Source: Berberis thunbergii
Lineage: Eukaryota > Streptophyta > Magnoliopsida > Ranunculales > Berberidaceae
Assembly (NCBI GenBank): GCA_003290165.1
Contig: QNQO01000551.1
Coordinates: 248,001 to 312,000 of the forward strand
Direction of reading: 5' to 3'
DNA: 64,000 bases
Under the pieces are notes generated by a model. It made no database searches. It was not told the DNA's origin and saw only the letters and a list, made by a program, of their open reading frames with translations. A program made the translations under genes and the position numbers. Each line of letters opens with the position of its first letter. The stretch's first letter is position 1. Of the stretch, positions 37,735 to 47,710 are shown in pieces.

Positions 37735-38221
37735 CTGAAACTCCAAGCACAATGTAAATTCATCACCACGTTAAAAAATCCATTTCAGTTTTAGCATGCT
37801 TGCCAGAATTTCTTAATAACAATCTGGTATGGTTTTACATCGCTCCAGAATGAGCCTCATGTGCTTCCAAACTGTAATCTAAAGCTTCTACTTTATCAAT
37901 GACTATATAAAGTAATGTGTTTGGAGTATGTTAACGACGTATATCTGTCAATGTGACTAAGATAATGGGGGGTGTTGTGCGTTGTAACATTTCGAATAAA
38001 GTAGTTTAGGGTGTTTGTCCAGTGCGTGCATGCATGTCTAGGACACATTTCACAGAACAATTTGAAACATGAACTCAAATGCAAGTCCCACACCCTAGAT
38101 CAAAAGCATTGAAAAGAACCCCATTGCATAACTTTGATGACAGTGAAGTAAATATGCAAATTTCCTAAATGAAACTACACGAAAACCATGAAAACCTACA
38201 ACTTGAACTACATAATGCATC

Positions 38222-38880
38222 GGTGACATAAGATTAGCTACGGTATGGTACCGTGGCTAATCAATTTTTTTAAACTCTAGCAACGGTTCCTATGCCGTCG
38301 CTAATTGTTTTTACATATTTCAATTTTTTTTAAAACGATTAGCTACGGTATGCTACCGTGGCTAATCAATTTTTTTTAACTCTAGCAATGGTTCCTATGC
38401 CGTCGCTAATTGTTTTTACATATTAAATTTTTTTAAAAACGATTTGCTACGGTATCGTACCGTGGCTAACCAATTTTTTTTTGTAAACTCTAGCAACATT
38501 TCCTATGTCGTCGCTAATTGTTTTTATAAATTTCAATTTAAAAAAAAAAAACGATTAGCTACCTTGGCTAATCAATTTTTTTTGTAAACTCTAGCAACGG
38601 TTCCTATGCCGTCGCTAATTGTTTTTACATATTTCAATTTTTTTTTTTTTTAAACGATTAGCTACGGTATGGTACCGTGGCTAACCAATTTTTTTTTGTA
38701 AACTCTAGCAACGGTTCCTATGTCGTCGCTAATTGTTTTTAGAAATTTCAATTTAAGAAAAAAAACGATTAGCTACGGTATGCTACCGTGGCTAACCAAT
38801 TTTTTGTGTAAACTCTAGCGACGGTTCCTGTGCCGCGCTACATTGGTTTTTATATATTTCAATTTTTTTAAAAACGATAA
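38222..38880. repeat. CACTA right subterminal tandem array, period about 105 bp
   Basis: Six to seven units, each with GATTAGCTACGGTATGxTACC, GTGGCTAA, a T-run, CTCTAGCAACGGTTCCTATG, CCGTCGCTAATTG and TTTCAATTT. Units begin near 38231, 38337, 38441, 38550, 38656 and 38767. Each unit contains two inverted motifs able to form short hairpins. The array is followed by more scattered TAGCGACGG motifs to 39060. Confidence 0.85.
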
Positions 38881-39089
38881 GTTATGGTAATCGACCATTG
38901 CTAATGAAATTTAATTAGTATATATTAGCGACAGTTTTTAGCCGTCGCGAAATATTTAGCGACGGTTTTGTTTATTTATGTACCGAAACCGTATCAGAAA
39001 CAGTAGCGACGGTTTTATGCCGTCGCAAAGTGTTTAAATTTAAACCGTCGCTAATTTCCGTAGCTAATACTGATTTTTTTGTAATGATT

Positions 39090-39517
39090 GATTGTTAAAC
39101 AAGCTCATACCCTTTGTGATACAGGCTTATATGTCATCGATAATCTACCTGATGAGTTGTAAACCTTTACATTGGTGGCAATTATTAGGAACATTCGACT
39201 TTGAAATGTGCATCTGCACAACAAATAAGTATAGAGTATAAACAGGATTGTATTTGAGAACATTTCATTGATCATGATAAGCATAAATTCGTTCAAGGTA
39301 TAGTCATGTTCTGCTACATGAATATTATCTTCCTTGAGATCCCGAATGTGTGTGCCTTACACCCATAACATTGAGCTAAACAGTGAGTGCATTTTTTGTT
39401 CGCCTTTCCTAGGTTCATTCATAAATGAGCTCCCTTATTTTCTAGGCTTCTCTAGAAAAAAAATATTTAAATAAAAAAAAAAAACAAAAAAAAAAACAGC
39501 AGCAATAACAACAACAC
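39090..39517. other. intergenic spacer
   Basis: AT-rich DNA between the CACTA element and the Harbinger MITE, with an A-rich run at 39450-39500. Nothing else recognised. Confidence 0.5.
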
Positions 39518-39520
39518 TCA

Positions 39521-39849
39521 GGGTGTGTTTGGTTGCATGGAATCCTATGCCATGGAAATTCATGAGGGGACCACTACAATTTAGGCTAAATTGATATATC
39601 ACTCCACATCCACCATTTGGTTTTGTGATCAATGGTGAGAATGAAAGTCCCATGAACATGGAAATCACATGCCTTGGGGGGCCAAAGAGTGAGATTCCCA
39701 TGTTTATGGGACTTTCATTCCCACCATTGATCACAAATTCAATTGGTGGTCAAATGGTAATTGTGGAGTGATATATCAATTTAGCCTAAAATGTAATGGT
39801 CCCCTCATGAATTTCCATAACATAGGATTCCATGCAACCAAACACACCC
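39521..39849. mobile_element. Harbinger/Tourist-like MITE with long TIRs
   Basis: Begins GGGTGTGTTTGGTTGCATGG and ends with its complement. The inverted similarity runs about 85 bp inward, through ATTCATGAGGGGACCA and AATTTAGGCTAAATTGATAT on the left arm and their complements on the right. Flanked by TCA (39518-39520 and 39850-39852), a 3-bp TSD typical of PIF/Harbinger. Non-coding, strong hairpin potential. Confidence 0.88.
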
Positions 39850-40119
39850 TCAATTCATCTTAAAGACCATGTCTTATGAAACGACATCTTTGTCTTATCA
39901 AACCTCCTTACTTTTCACATCTACTTGAACTATGATTCTGATTCACCATCAACTGTCAACAAACAGAAAAGAGAAAAGCAAGAAATAGCAATGTCAGTAA
40001 GAGCCTGAATTTTTAGGTTGCTTCCTTCACGTAATTTGAGAGGAAAATGGTGCTAATAAGTAATTTGAAGCTGAGTAGAGAAAGGATCGACAACTACAAA
40101 CTAAAATAATTGAGAGAGG

Positions 40120-40303
40120 CTAAATGTCGAGGAAATGAGTGAGGAAACCAGCGAGGGGAGTGGGGTGGAGGGAGGGGAGCCATTCACTTCCCTTGAAATG
40201 CGTGCAAAAAAAGTCAACACACGCATCTCGAGGGGAGTGAATGGCTCCCCTCCCTCCCCTCACTCCCTTCGCTGGTTTCCTCGCTCATTTCCTGGACATT
40301 TAG
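40120..40303. mobile_element. foldback MITE, copy 1
   Basis: The arms beginning CTAAATGTCGAGGAAATGAG and the complement of CTAAATGTCCAGGAAATGAG pair over about 85 bp, leaving a loop of roughly 15 bp. The shared GAGGAAACCAGCGAGG motif recurs at 51074-51146. TSD not certain (possibly TA or TTA). Confidence 0.75.
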
Positions 40304-40455
40304 AATTCCCCTAATATAATATCAAGTGGTCTCAACAACTCGAGTAGACTTTAGTTTCGGTAGTATATACATATTCTAGAGAGAACACTATAACACCCTA
40401 TATTTCTAGTAGTGAAGTCAAAACACAACTCATAATTAAATGAGTTTCGTCTCAC

Positions 40456-40819
40456 TTTGGCAAGAGCAACATCAATCTCCGCACCAACATGTGCATTGTT
40501 CTTTACAAGTGCAATGTTCGTGCCCCAGTTAAGGAGATATATCCAAAGAAATAAAAAAGAGTTGTACAAGCCAAAGTAAGCTTATGAACATTTACAGTTT
40601 ACACAATCACGGTTTCACCCTATCCACCATTTACAACCAGTAGATGCTGACAAGGGTTGGAAAGGTACCAGTGTCATTACACTATTGTAGCATAGACTAT
40701 ATTAAGAGAAAAGGATATACTTGAAGACAGTGAGGCTCCTCTAGTGAGTTCATTCACTTTTGCCAGTAAGAAAGGTGTTTCAGCGTTACCAGACACATTT
40801 TTGTCCCTAACATCTCGAC
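40456..40819 (-). pseudogene. pseudouridine-5'-phosphate glycosidase 3' exons
   Basis: Exon-like piece 40721-40819 (acceptor CAG and donor GTATAT on the - strand) encodes T-P-F-L-L-A-K-V-N-E-L-T. A second piece, about 40456-40522, encodes N-I-A-L-V-K-N-N-A-H-V-G-A-E-I-x-V-A-L-A, ending at a GTGAG donor. These are the C-terminal landmarks of pseudouridine-5'-phosphate glycosidase (PsuG/IndA family), which splits pseudouridine phosphate into uracil and ribose phosphate. No 3' splice site is visible in front of the second piece. All upstream exons are absent, because the copia remnant begins about 60 bp further on. Probably a gene remnant cut by retrotransposon insertion and deletion. Confidence 0.75.
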
Positions 40820-41048
40820 CTGAATCAACAATACAACATAATAGTCATGACGAAGTGAAATAATAAAAATTGACAAGGGAGATTTGGTTTTTTACCTAGC
40901 CTCTTTAAGAGCCTTCTGTATTGGAGTCATCTGAAAGGGTGTTCCAATCAGCATCACTATATCCTTCAAGGACAGCGGGAAACTTCTGATAATGTAATCT
41001 GAGGTTCTTAGTCCTCTTCAGGTACCTCATGACCCGTTCAATTGCATG

Positions 41049-41708
41049 TCAATGCTCTATACTAGGTCTACTGGTAAATCTACATAGTAATCCAACAGCG
41101 TAAGCTATGTCGGGTCTAGTGCAATCGGTAGCATATCTAAGACTACCAATGATGCTCGCATACTCAGATTGTCTAACACCGTTACCGGTGTTCTTGAACA
41201 ACTTTACACTAGAATCATAAGGAGTACATGCAGGTTTACAGTCAGAGTAATTATATTTATTGAGGATCTTTTCTATATAGTGTGATTGATCCAAAGAAAT
41301 TCCCTTTTCAGACCTAGTAATCCTGATACCAAGGATTACGCTCGCTTCTCCAAGGTCTTTCATATCAAAGTTCGCACACAATAAAACTTTCACTTTATTC
41401 ACAACATTACCATCGGGTTTCAATTTCTTCTTAAATACCCATTTACATCCTATTGTCTTGCAACCTGGTGGCAAATCGACTAAATGTCAGGTTTTGTTAG
41501 ACTCAAGAAAGTACATTTCATCATCAATAGCCTCTTCCAAAAAATTGGCATCTATAGAGGATAGGGCTTCTTGAAAACTAAGGGGATCCTCTTCGACTGA
41601 AAAAACATAGTAATCGGGGCCAAAGTTTTTAGAAGTTCGTTTCCGTTTACTTCTCCTAGGCTCAGATTCTGTGGCTTTATCGGTTTCATTAACCCTGATC
41701 AAGGGCAC
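41049..41708 (-). pseudogene. copia reverse transcriptase remnant lacking the active site
   Basis: Frames 41487-41708 and 41049-41474 hold the RT entry (G-C-K-T-I-G-C-K-W-V-F-K-K-K) joined to the post-palm region (F-D-M-K-D-L-G, I-L-G-I-R, G-S-L-R-Y-A-T and T-R-P-D-I-A-Y-A-V). The intervening ~150-residue palm, with its catalytic aspartates, is missing. A stop separates the two frames. Confidence 0.85.
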
Positions 41709-41769
41709 ATTATTTGAGGATATACCCCCACTATTCCTCGAAATAAAAGAAAATTTATCTTCATAAAAG

Positions 41770-43032
41770 TCAACGTCGTTTGATTGATTCTATAATAACT
41801 TGATCTTTAATATTATAGAATCTATAAGTTTTGCTGTTCATGGCATATCTTATGAATACACATTCATATGCCCTACAAGCAAGCATATTCCTTTTAGGAT
41901 CAGGAATTCTAACATAAGCTAAACAACCCCAAGTTTTCAAATAAGACAAGTTTGGTTGTCTATTTTTCAGAATCTCATAGGGAGATGTTTTACTTTTCGA
42001 TTTGGGGACTCTATTTAGCACATAACAGACTGTCACGATAATTTCTCCCGACCAGTGCGATGCAACACCGGAGTTAAGCATTTTGGCAACTACTAACTCG
42101 GTAAGAGTTTTATTTTTCCTTTCAGCTTTGCCATTCATCTCAGGAGAATATGGTAAAGTTGTTTCATGAATAATTCCTTGAGAATTATAGAACTCTATGA
42201 AAGTACTGCTATCATATTCAGTGCCTCTATCACTCCTAAGTCTCTTAATCTTTCTATTATATTGATTTTCAACTTCAGTCAAAAATAATTTAAACGTGTC
42301 AAAAGGATCACTTTTATTTTTCATTAAGTAGACAAAAGTATAATCAGAACAATCATCAATAAATGTAATAAAATAACGTTTTCCATTTCTAGTCAAGATA
42401 CCATCAAGTTCACATATATTTGAGTGTATCAAATCTAAGGGTTCAGATTCTCTAACAACAGATTTATGTAGTGTTTTGGTTATCTTAGCTTGACTACAAT
42501 AGTTGCACTTTTCAAAATCATTTAAGGACAATTTTGGAATTAGTCCTAAGTTACTCATGTTTTTAATAATACGCTTATTAACATGACAAAGTCTAGCATG
42601 CCAGATATTAAAAGTGCACAACATGTAAGCAGAACTAGAAATTTTATTCGCTTCAACATTTAACTTAAACATTCCATCAGTAGCATACCTTTTCCCCACA
42701 AATACATTATTCTTTGTGATAGTATATAAATCAGCCCCTATAATTTGAGTAAACCCATCCTTGTTCAGAAGATAACCAGATACTAAATTCTTCCTCATCT
42801 CTGGAGTATGCAAGACATCCTTCAGGATAACAGTCTTTCCAGAGGAAAACTTCAGTTCTACTGATCTAGTTCCAGCAACTATAGTGGAGTGGGAATCACC
42901 CAACAACACTTTCTTGTCCTCAGCTTCAGAATAGGACTTGAATATTTCTCTATCATAGCAGACATGTTGAGAAGCACCAGTGTCAACCCACCATCCCTCG
43001 GATCCACCAACAAAATTGATCTCAGAGATCAT
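41770..43032 (-). CDS. copia protease-integrase open frame
   Basis: 420-codon uninterrupted frame of the copia element. It has the aspartic protease W-V-D-T-G-A-S-Q-H, then the GAG-pre-integrase zinc motif H-A-R-L-C-H ... C-N-Y-C. The integrase core follows with F-I-T-F-I-D-D-C-S, L-R-S-D-R-G-T-E-Y and S-P-E-M-N-G-K-A-E-R-K-N, so a D-D-E triad is present. The natural protein is longer at both ends. The true start lies in gag, now separated by the solo LTR, and the ATG used here is internal. The open frame suggests relatively recent activity before the deletion. Confidence 0.85.
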   Translation of the reverse strand: MISEINFVGGSEGWWVDTGASQHVCYDREIFKSYSEAEDKKVLLGDSHSTIVAGTRSVELKFSSGKTVILKDVLHTPEMRKNLVSGYLLNKDGFTQIIGADLYTITKNNVFVGKRYATDGMFKLNVEANKISSSAYMLCTFNIWHARLCHVNKRIIKNMSNLGLIPKLSLNDFEKCNYCSQAKITKTLHKSVVRESEPLDLIHSNICELDGILTRNGKRYFITFIDDCSDYTFVYLMKNKSDPFDTFKLFLTEVENQYNRKIKRLRSDRGTEYDSSTFIEFYNSQGIIHETTLPYSPEMNGKAERKNKTLTELVVAKMLNSGVASHWSGEIIVTVCYVLNRVPKSKSKTSPYEILKNRQPNLSYLKTWGCLAYVRIPDPKRNMLACRAYECVFIRYAMNSKTYRFYNIKDQVIIESIKRR

Positions 43033-43071
43033 GGCAATAAGTTGGTCTTCGGTTAGGTTCGTCTGAGGTAC

Positions 43072-44826
43072 TGATAGTCACATAATTATTACATAATATA
43101 CCCCTTAATTTATACATGTTAGTGTTTCGATTATTATATTTTATAGTAATTATTTCGTTTTCATATCTTTGTAGGAATTTGAGCGTAAACGATGAAATTA
43201 GATTAAACCGGCAAGTTAAGGAACGACAATTAGTCGATTCCAATGGTGGTATAAAGCAATCACAAAACCTAAACCTAAACCCAATTCATACCCTAAAACC
43301 AAACCCAAACCCAAACCTAAACCCATTTATACCCTAAAACCAAACCCAAACCTATTTCTATAAATACAATACGATAGGGTAAGAATGGGGGAGGGAGGAA
43401 GAGAAGGGAACAGATTGGAAGTGGAGATCAAACCCTCTTCCTCCTCTCAAGGTGATTATCATCACAAGCCACCACCGTCACCACCGTGAAACAGGGGTGT
43501 GACAACCCTGTTTCACGTCAACTTTTCCATCGCCACCACTCACTGCTCCTCTCCCCTGTCCACACAACCGCCACCATCTCCGCACGAGTCCCACCACCAC
43601 AACAGACCACGAAAAGCCGCGACAGAACCGCCGCAACCACGCCGCGACAGAGCTTGTTTCGCCTCGCGATAGAGCCTGTTTCGTGTCGCGACAGAGCACT
43701 CGCTGCTCCTCCCTCTCGGCCTCTCTTCGTCGCGAGCTCCGTCCTGTCCTCACTTCTTGCAACCACCGTCACCACCACGATCGAGAACCCCATGCTCCGC
43801 CTCGCGAACAGAGCCACCACCGCGAAAACAGGGAACCTCTGTTTCGATTTGATCTTCCTGATTTTCAATTGTTTTTGCTGTTCCTCACCATCTCTCTCTC
43901 TTTTACAGGTCTGGGACGTGATTTGGCGGTCGGGAAGGTGGCGAGGAGCGACGGAAGGCGGCGGAGCAGCCGCTGTTTCGCTGGAGAAGAAGACCGGGTA
44001 CTGTAGCAGTACTGTAGCAGGCGGGAGAATTAGTTAATTCGGTTTTTGGCTATTTCCACCCCCGAATTTGCTCTGTACCATCACAGAGCGGGTTTTGGGT
44101 CATTTCCTCGGGATTCGTGCACACCCACCTGCTGATTTGCTGAGTGCCACCATCTCAAGCTTATGAATTATTTTAAATTTATTTTATTGAATTAAGGTTT
44201 TATTGTTCAACAACAATTTATTTCTGAATATTGATTAACTGCTTTCACCTTTCATGTTCAATTAAAAATTGATATGTTTGGTAGTTAGATTTACCTTTGA
44301 TTAATATTCAAAGCATTGCTAAAAAGTTTTTAAACTTGAACTTTGATTAAGTGTGCCCTAAAAAGACATTTAATGCTTGGTGAAAGTTCACTTGCTTGAG
44401 ATAAATTGTTAATGTTTAAAAGAAACTTGACATAATTGGAATTGAAGATTTAATGATCACATCTTCGGTGTAAGCAAAGGATTCTCATCCCTAAAGCTTC
44501 TCGTTTAATATCTCAGTAATTTAGATTTAAATATATTTTTGTTAGCTCATCGGTGAATCCAAACCACACAAAATCCATTCCATCCATCTTATCATTTTAT
44601 TTTGTTTTATTTTTCTTATCTTTAATTTATTTTTAGTTTAATTTTAAAAATGCTGTAACCCCTTTCCTATAAATTAGTTTAATTAAATTCTAAAATCAAT
44701 TGCATCCACCTTCTTCGTGGGATCGACCCGTACTTGCCGTTGTCTACCAGTTAGGCACCGTGCACTTGCGGTTATTACAAGTGGGTTAAATTAACCTATT
44801 AATTTAGGTTAGTTAAATCTGCATCA
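43072..44826 (+). mobile_element. 1755-bp solo LTR with TSD GGTAC
   Basis: Starts TGATAGTCACATAATTATTA and ends GATTTAACT-type sequence read in complement, finishing GCATCA. GGTAC flanks both ends (43067-43071 and 44827-44831). It carries a telomere-like CCTAAAC/CCCAAAC-rich patch at 43260-43345, a TATAAATA box near 43361, a GC-rich transcribed-looking leader at 43450-44040, and a GTGGGATCGACCCGTACTTG motif near 44718. The LTR at 61647-63226 belongs to the same family in opposite orientation. The 183-codon open frame at 43486-44037 is low-complexity leader and probably not a gene. Confidence 0.85.
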
Positions 44827-45714
44827 GGTACAGAGCGAGATCCGTTCCGGCAGTTCCTGGCCATATGCCCTGGCCTACCACAGGTGTAGCAAAGGAGCTG
44901 TACTGAATCATTCTTGGAGGGATATTTTTGTCCATTCTGATTTCGCGGAGGATTCTGATTCTGATTGTTGCGGTTCTGGTTGTTCCGGTTCTGTTGGTTC
45001 CGATTCTGACTGTTCCGATTTTTATTATGATTCTGATTTTTCATTGGGTTTCAGAGACACAAGGGTAGATTTCTTTGGGTTTGATATAATCAGAACTTCA
45101 TCTTTCTGATCTTGTTTTCTGGCTTCCTCCTCAATACGAAGTCGGGTAATCAGGCTTTCTAGGGAAAACTCTTTAGTTTTATGTCTAAGGACATTCTTAA
45201 AATCTTTCCAGCTAGGGGGCAATTTTTCTATCACAACAACTACTTGAAATTGCTCATCTAAAGTCATTCCCTCAGATATAATTTCATGAGCAATCTTTTG
45301 AAGCTCGTGTGATTGGGATTCCACAGACTTATCATCAGTCATTTGAAATTTCAGATAACGACTGACAACATATTTCTTTGTGCCAGCCTCCTCAGTGTCA
45401 TATTTTTTCCTAAGAGCTTCCCAAATATCCTTAGCAGATTTTTCAGAACAATAATAATCATATAGATCACCAGAAAGACCATTCAAGATAAAAATTTTAC
45501 ACATAAAATCATCTTCAATCCAACAGTCTAATCCTTTAGTTTGGGTTTCATCAGGTTCAGCAGGCAATCTAGGTTTTTCAGTGTTACAAACATATGCAAC
45601 TTTTTGTGTTGTTAGGAAGAACAACATTTTTTGTCTCCATCTTTTAAAATGTTGGCCCTCAAAACGAAATGGCCTGTTAAGGTATTTTGCAGCAAGTTCG
45701 GTAGGTGTAGTCAT
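44799..45714 (-). CDS. copia gag (UBN2-type) with zinc knuckle
   Basis: Frame 45025-45714 begins M-T-T-P-T-E-L and includes F-x-G-x-x-F-K-R-W-R-Q-K-M, D-I-W-E-A-L-R-K-K-Y and L-P-P-S-W-K-D-F-K, the capsid landmarks of copia gag. A single frame break near 45035 separates it from 44799-45044. That piece has an asparagine/glutamine-rich linker with repeated N-R-N-x-Q-N units and the CCHC knuckle C-Y-T-C-G-R-P-G-H-M-A-R-N-C. Its last codons before the stop are contributed by the inserted solo LTR. Confidence 0.85.
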
Positions 45715-45808
45715 GGCAGAAATTGTAAATCGTCTTAAAATTGTTGATACTGCTGTAAAAGAATGTTGTAATAGTTCAAATTAAAAGATAAAGAACGAAT
45801 GTACCAAT

Positions 45809-46536
45809 TGTTCTAGGGTTGAGTCGCGAACTAGGTCGCTCTCTTTAAGACGTTTCGTGACTCTGCCCAAAATTGTGCAAGCAGTGTAAAAGCCCCGCCG
45901 TCCCAGGATAAAACAGCCCAGAATCTTCTCTGTCTCGTTCAAGCAATTGCACAGTTGATGAACGGTATATTATTCACCTTCAATCTCTTGATTTGCTCGG
46001 AATCACCAATACAGTATGAATTGCAAGAATCACTTTTTGCAAAACTAAAATCACTTGCAAGAATCACTTTTGCAAAAACTAAAATCACTTCATTGCAAAA
46101 ACGAAAAATCTCTTTCTTTTCAACACGAAATACTTTTGTTTGTTGTTTTTCTACTGATATTGAACTGTGAGTTTTTGTGTTGTATTTATAGTGAAAAATC
46201 ACATTCGTTGTAAAACAAAAACGCAGCTAAATACATAATAATTAAAAACGTGGAAACCGTTTGCTTTAAGAAAGTGTCCAGATACAATGAGAACCCATCT
46301 GGATACGTAGCGTGGAAAACGTGGGAAAAGAATCCCGCCTCAAGATATGCCAAACGTGTGTATTTTTGAAGGACGTCAAAAGTTTATTTTCGTTTAAATA
46401 AATTTTCAGCAAAAAATGGGTTTCTCTCTAAATGACCCGACCCAACCAAATGGTTGCGGGCGCGAGAGACTATCTCTCCCCTCCCCTCCTCATAAAAGAG
46501 TGGTACCCCCAAGGGGTCCAAGCCCAAATCCTAACA
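45809..46536 (-). repeat. 5' LTR of the - strand copia element
   Basis: On the - strand it starts TGTTAGG at 46536 and likely ends GAACA at 45809 (the end is approximate). TATAAATA at 46190-46183 marks the promoter. It stands directly ahead of the gag leader. There is no partner 3' LTR because the element is truncated. Confidence 0.75.
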
Positions 46537-46861
46537 ATCTCCTTATAAACTCTACCACAAAGAGTTTTATAATAGATATGAGACTAACTTTAGAGAGTGA
46601 TCCATATATCAGAATAGGAGAGAGGTCCATGGTTAAAATCCAGGTATACACCCATTTTATTTTATTTTATTTTTAAAAACCAAATTTTCAACAGTTGATC
46701 ATCAAATAACCTTTTCTGTTTGATAAACTATACATGATGAGTACTTGCTTGGTTTACAAAAAACCCAAATCAAATAATATATTGAAGAAAAGACGTTAGA
46801 TACAATCTTCTATTATTGCTGTAATATATTGGAGAAAGATGTTACATACGTCCACTAACTG

Positions 46862-47130
46862 TAGCTCAGTTGGCCAGACATCCATTCTCCTTGTGAGAGA
46901 TCTTGGGTTCAAGATTCATCTCGCCCGATTATTAGGAGCACGTGTGCTCTGCCGTTGATAAACCTTCGGATATTTAATGCAATTGCTTAGATGGACTACA
47001 GTGGAGCGAAGCGAAAGTAAGTCTCCATGCGAGATGGAGGCGACGAGGATATTAAGTGAAATGCGGCACGCTCCCACCCCGCCACGTCACTGTCCTCGCC
47101 CGTTTCCTCGCTCTCTAGCCTCACTCTACT
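46862..47130 (+). mobile_element. tRNA-derived SINE, second family
   Basis: The A-box TAGCTCAGTTGG (46862-46873) and B-box GGTTCAAGATTC (46906-46917) are spaced as in pol III promoters and followed by a non-tRNA body. The 3' limit is uncertain. It lacks the pairing expected of an acceptor stem, so it is not a tRNA gene. Confidence 0.55.
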
Positions 47131-47179
47131 AATATTGATCACTTTCAGTGCCAGAGAAGCAAAATATAATTTGCTAAGA

Positions 47180-47690
47180 TGGTTCAGCTTATTTCCTGAT
47201 TTTAGTCATAACGCATGGACTAAGAAAGATAGTAATTTTGATTATCAAAAAGGCTCCCCCGTGCAGAAACCTATATGAGAATTTGATTTTTTTGCTCATA
47301 TTGCTATTGGTATTGGGAACAGGATTTTTGGGTGAAATGTTTGGTCTACATTGGTACTTTGGACCGGTTATATTGGGGACGGCCATACCAGATGGTCCAC
47401 CTATTAGGTCAGCCTTGGAAAATAAACTAAACATCAGGATTGCTCTTGCCAATCTTTTTTGGTGATGTTGGCTCGAAGCTGAACTCTAACATTGCTACAT
47501 CTTGGTTGCTATTATTTTCTTCATTTGCTTTCCTTGGAAAGCTCATGGCATTCGTGTTGTATTCTATCAAATGGGCTTCAAAGATGCTATCACGCTCGGT
47601 CTGATCCTCAGTACACCCTGGATATTTGACCTTGTGGTTTATAGTCTTGCAAATTCAATGGAGGAATTAATCCGATGCTCTTATCAATGA
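47180..47690 (+). pseudogene. cation/H+ exchanger (CHX-type) fragment
   Basis: Two adjacent frames resemble the middle of plant CHX antiporters. The first has L-G-x-x-F-G-L-H-W-Y-F-G-P-V-I-L-G-T-A-I-P-D-G-P-P with S-A-L-E-N-K (47240-47460). The second has G-F-K-D-A-I-T-L-G-L-I-L-S and I-x-D-L-V-V-Y-S (47560-47690). A stop and frameshift near 47463-47500 separate them. Intact CHX proteins are about 800 residues, so this is a small broken remnant. Confidence 0.65.
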
Positions 47691-47710
47691 ATATTGATTT
47701 CATTTCGTCT

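Larger units (their letters stand above)
33577..39086. mobile_element. Pack-CACTA transposon carrying host-gene fragments
   Basis: Left terminus CACTACAAAAAAATTGACAT, right terminus the complement of CATTACAAAAAAATCAGTAT, both continuing into TTAGC(A/T)ACGG. The flanking 3-bp duplication is ATT (33574-33576 and 39087-39089). These are the defining traits of CACTA (En/Spm) elements. Subterminal regions are packed with inverted and direct TAGCGACGG/CCGTCGCTA motifs, the expected transposase-binding arrays. The 5.5-kb element has no recognisable TNPA/TNPD transposase. Its interior instead holds fragments of NOT4 and of dehydroquinate dehydratase/shikimate dehydrogenase, both on the - strand. It must have relied on a transposase from elsewhere. 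Confidence 0.92.
40880..46536 (-). mobile_element. Ty1/copia element, 3' truncated, split by a solo LTR
   Basis: Reading on the - strand: 5' LTR 45809-46536, gag 44827-45714, protease-integrase 41770-43067, RT remnant 41049-41708 and the start of RNase H to about 40880. RNase H stops after G-Y-S-D-A-D-W-N, and there is no 3' LTR. Two large changes are visible. A 1755-bp solo LTR with TSD GGTAC lies between gag and protease. The RT palm has been deleted: the frame jumps from K-V-K-V-L-L to F-D-M-K-D-L-G, skipping the YVDD block. Confidence 0.88.

Noticed and set aside
33577..39086. NOT4 and DHQD-SDH pieces as functioning host genes
   Set aside because: Both lack essential domains, carry stops or shifts, and lie inside transposon termini with a TSD.
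43260..43345. Telomere-like CCTAAAC/CCCAAAC repeats
   Set aside because: Units are irregular (CCAAAC, CCTAAAC, CATACCCTAAAA) and lie inside a solo LTR with TSD, so this is low-complexity LTR sequence rather than an interstitial telomere.
43486..44037. 183-codon + strand open frame and overlapping frames on both strands
   Set aside because: It is GC-rich, Ser/Thr/Arg-rich low complexity, open in several frames at once, and lies wholly within the 1755-bp LTR. No domain resembles a known protein.
46862..46930. Possible tRNA gene
   Set aside because: A and B boxes are present but there is no pairing acceptor stem or anticodon arm, and a body and tail follow, so it was called a SINE. The same applies to 52341-52394.
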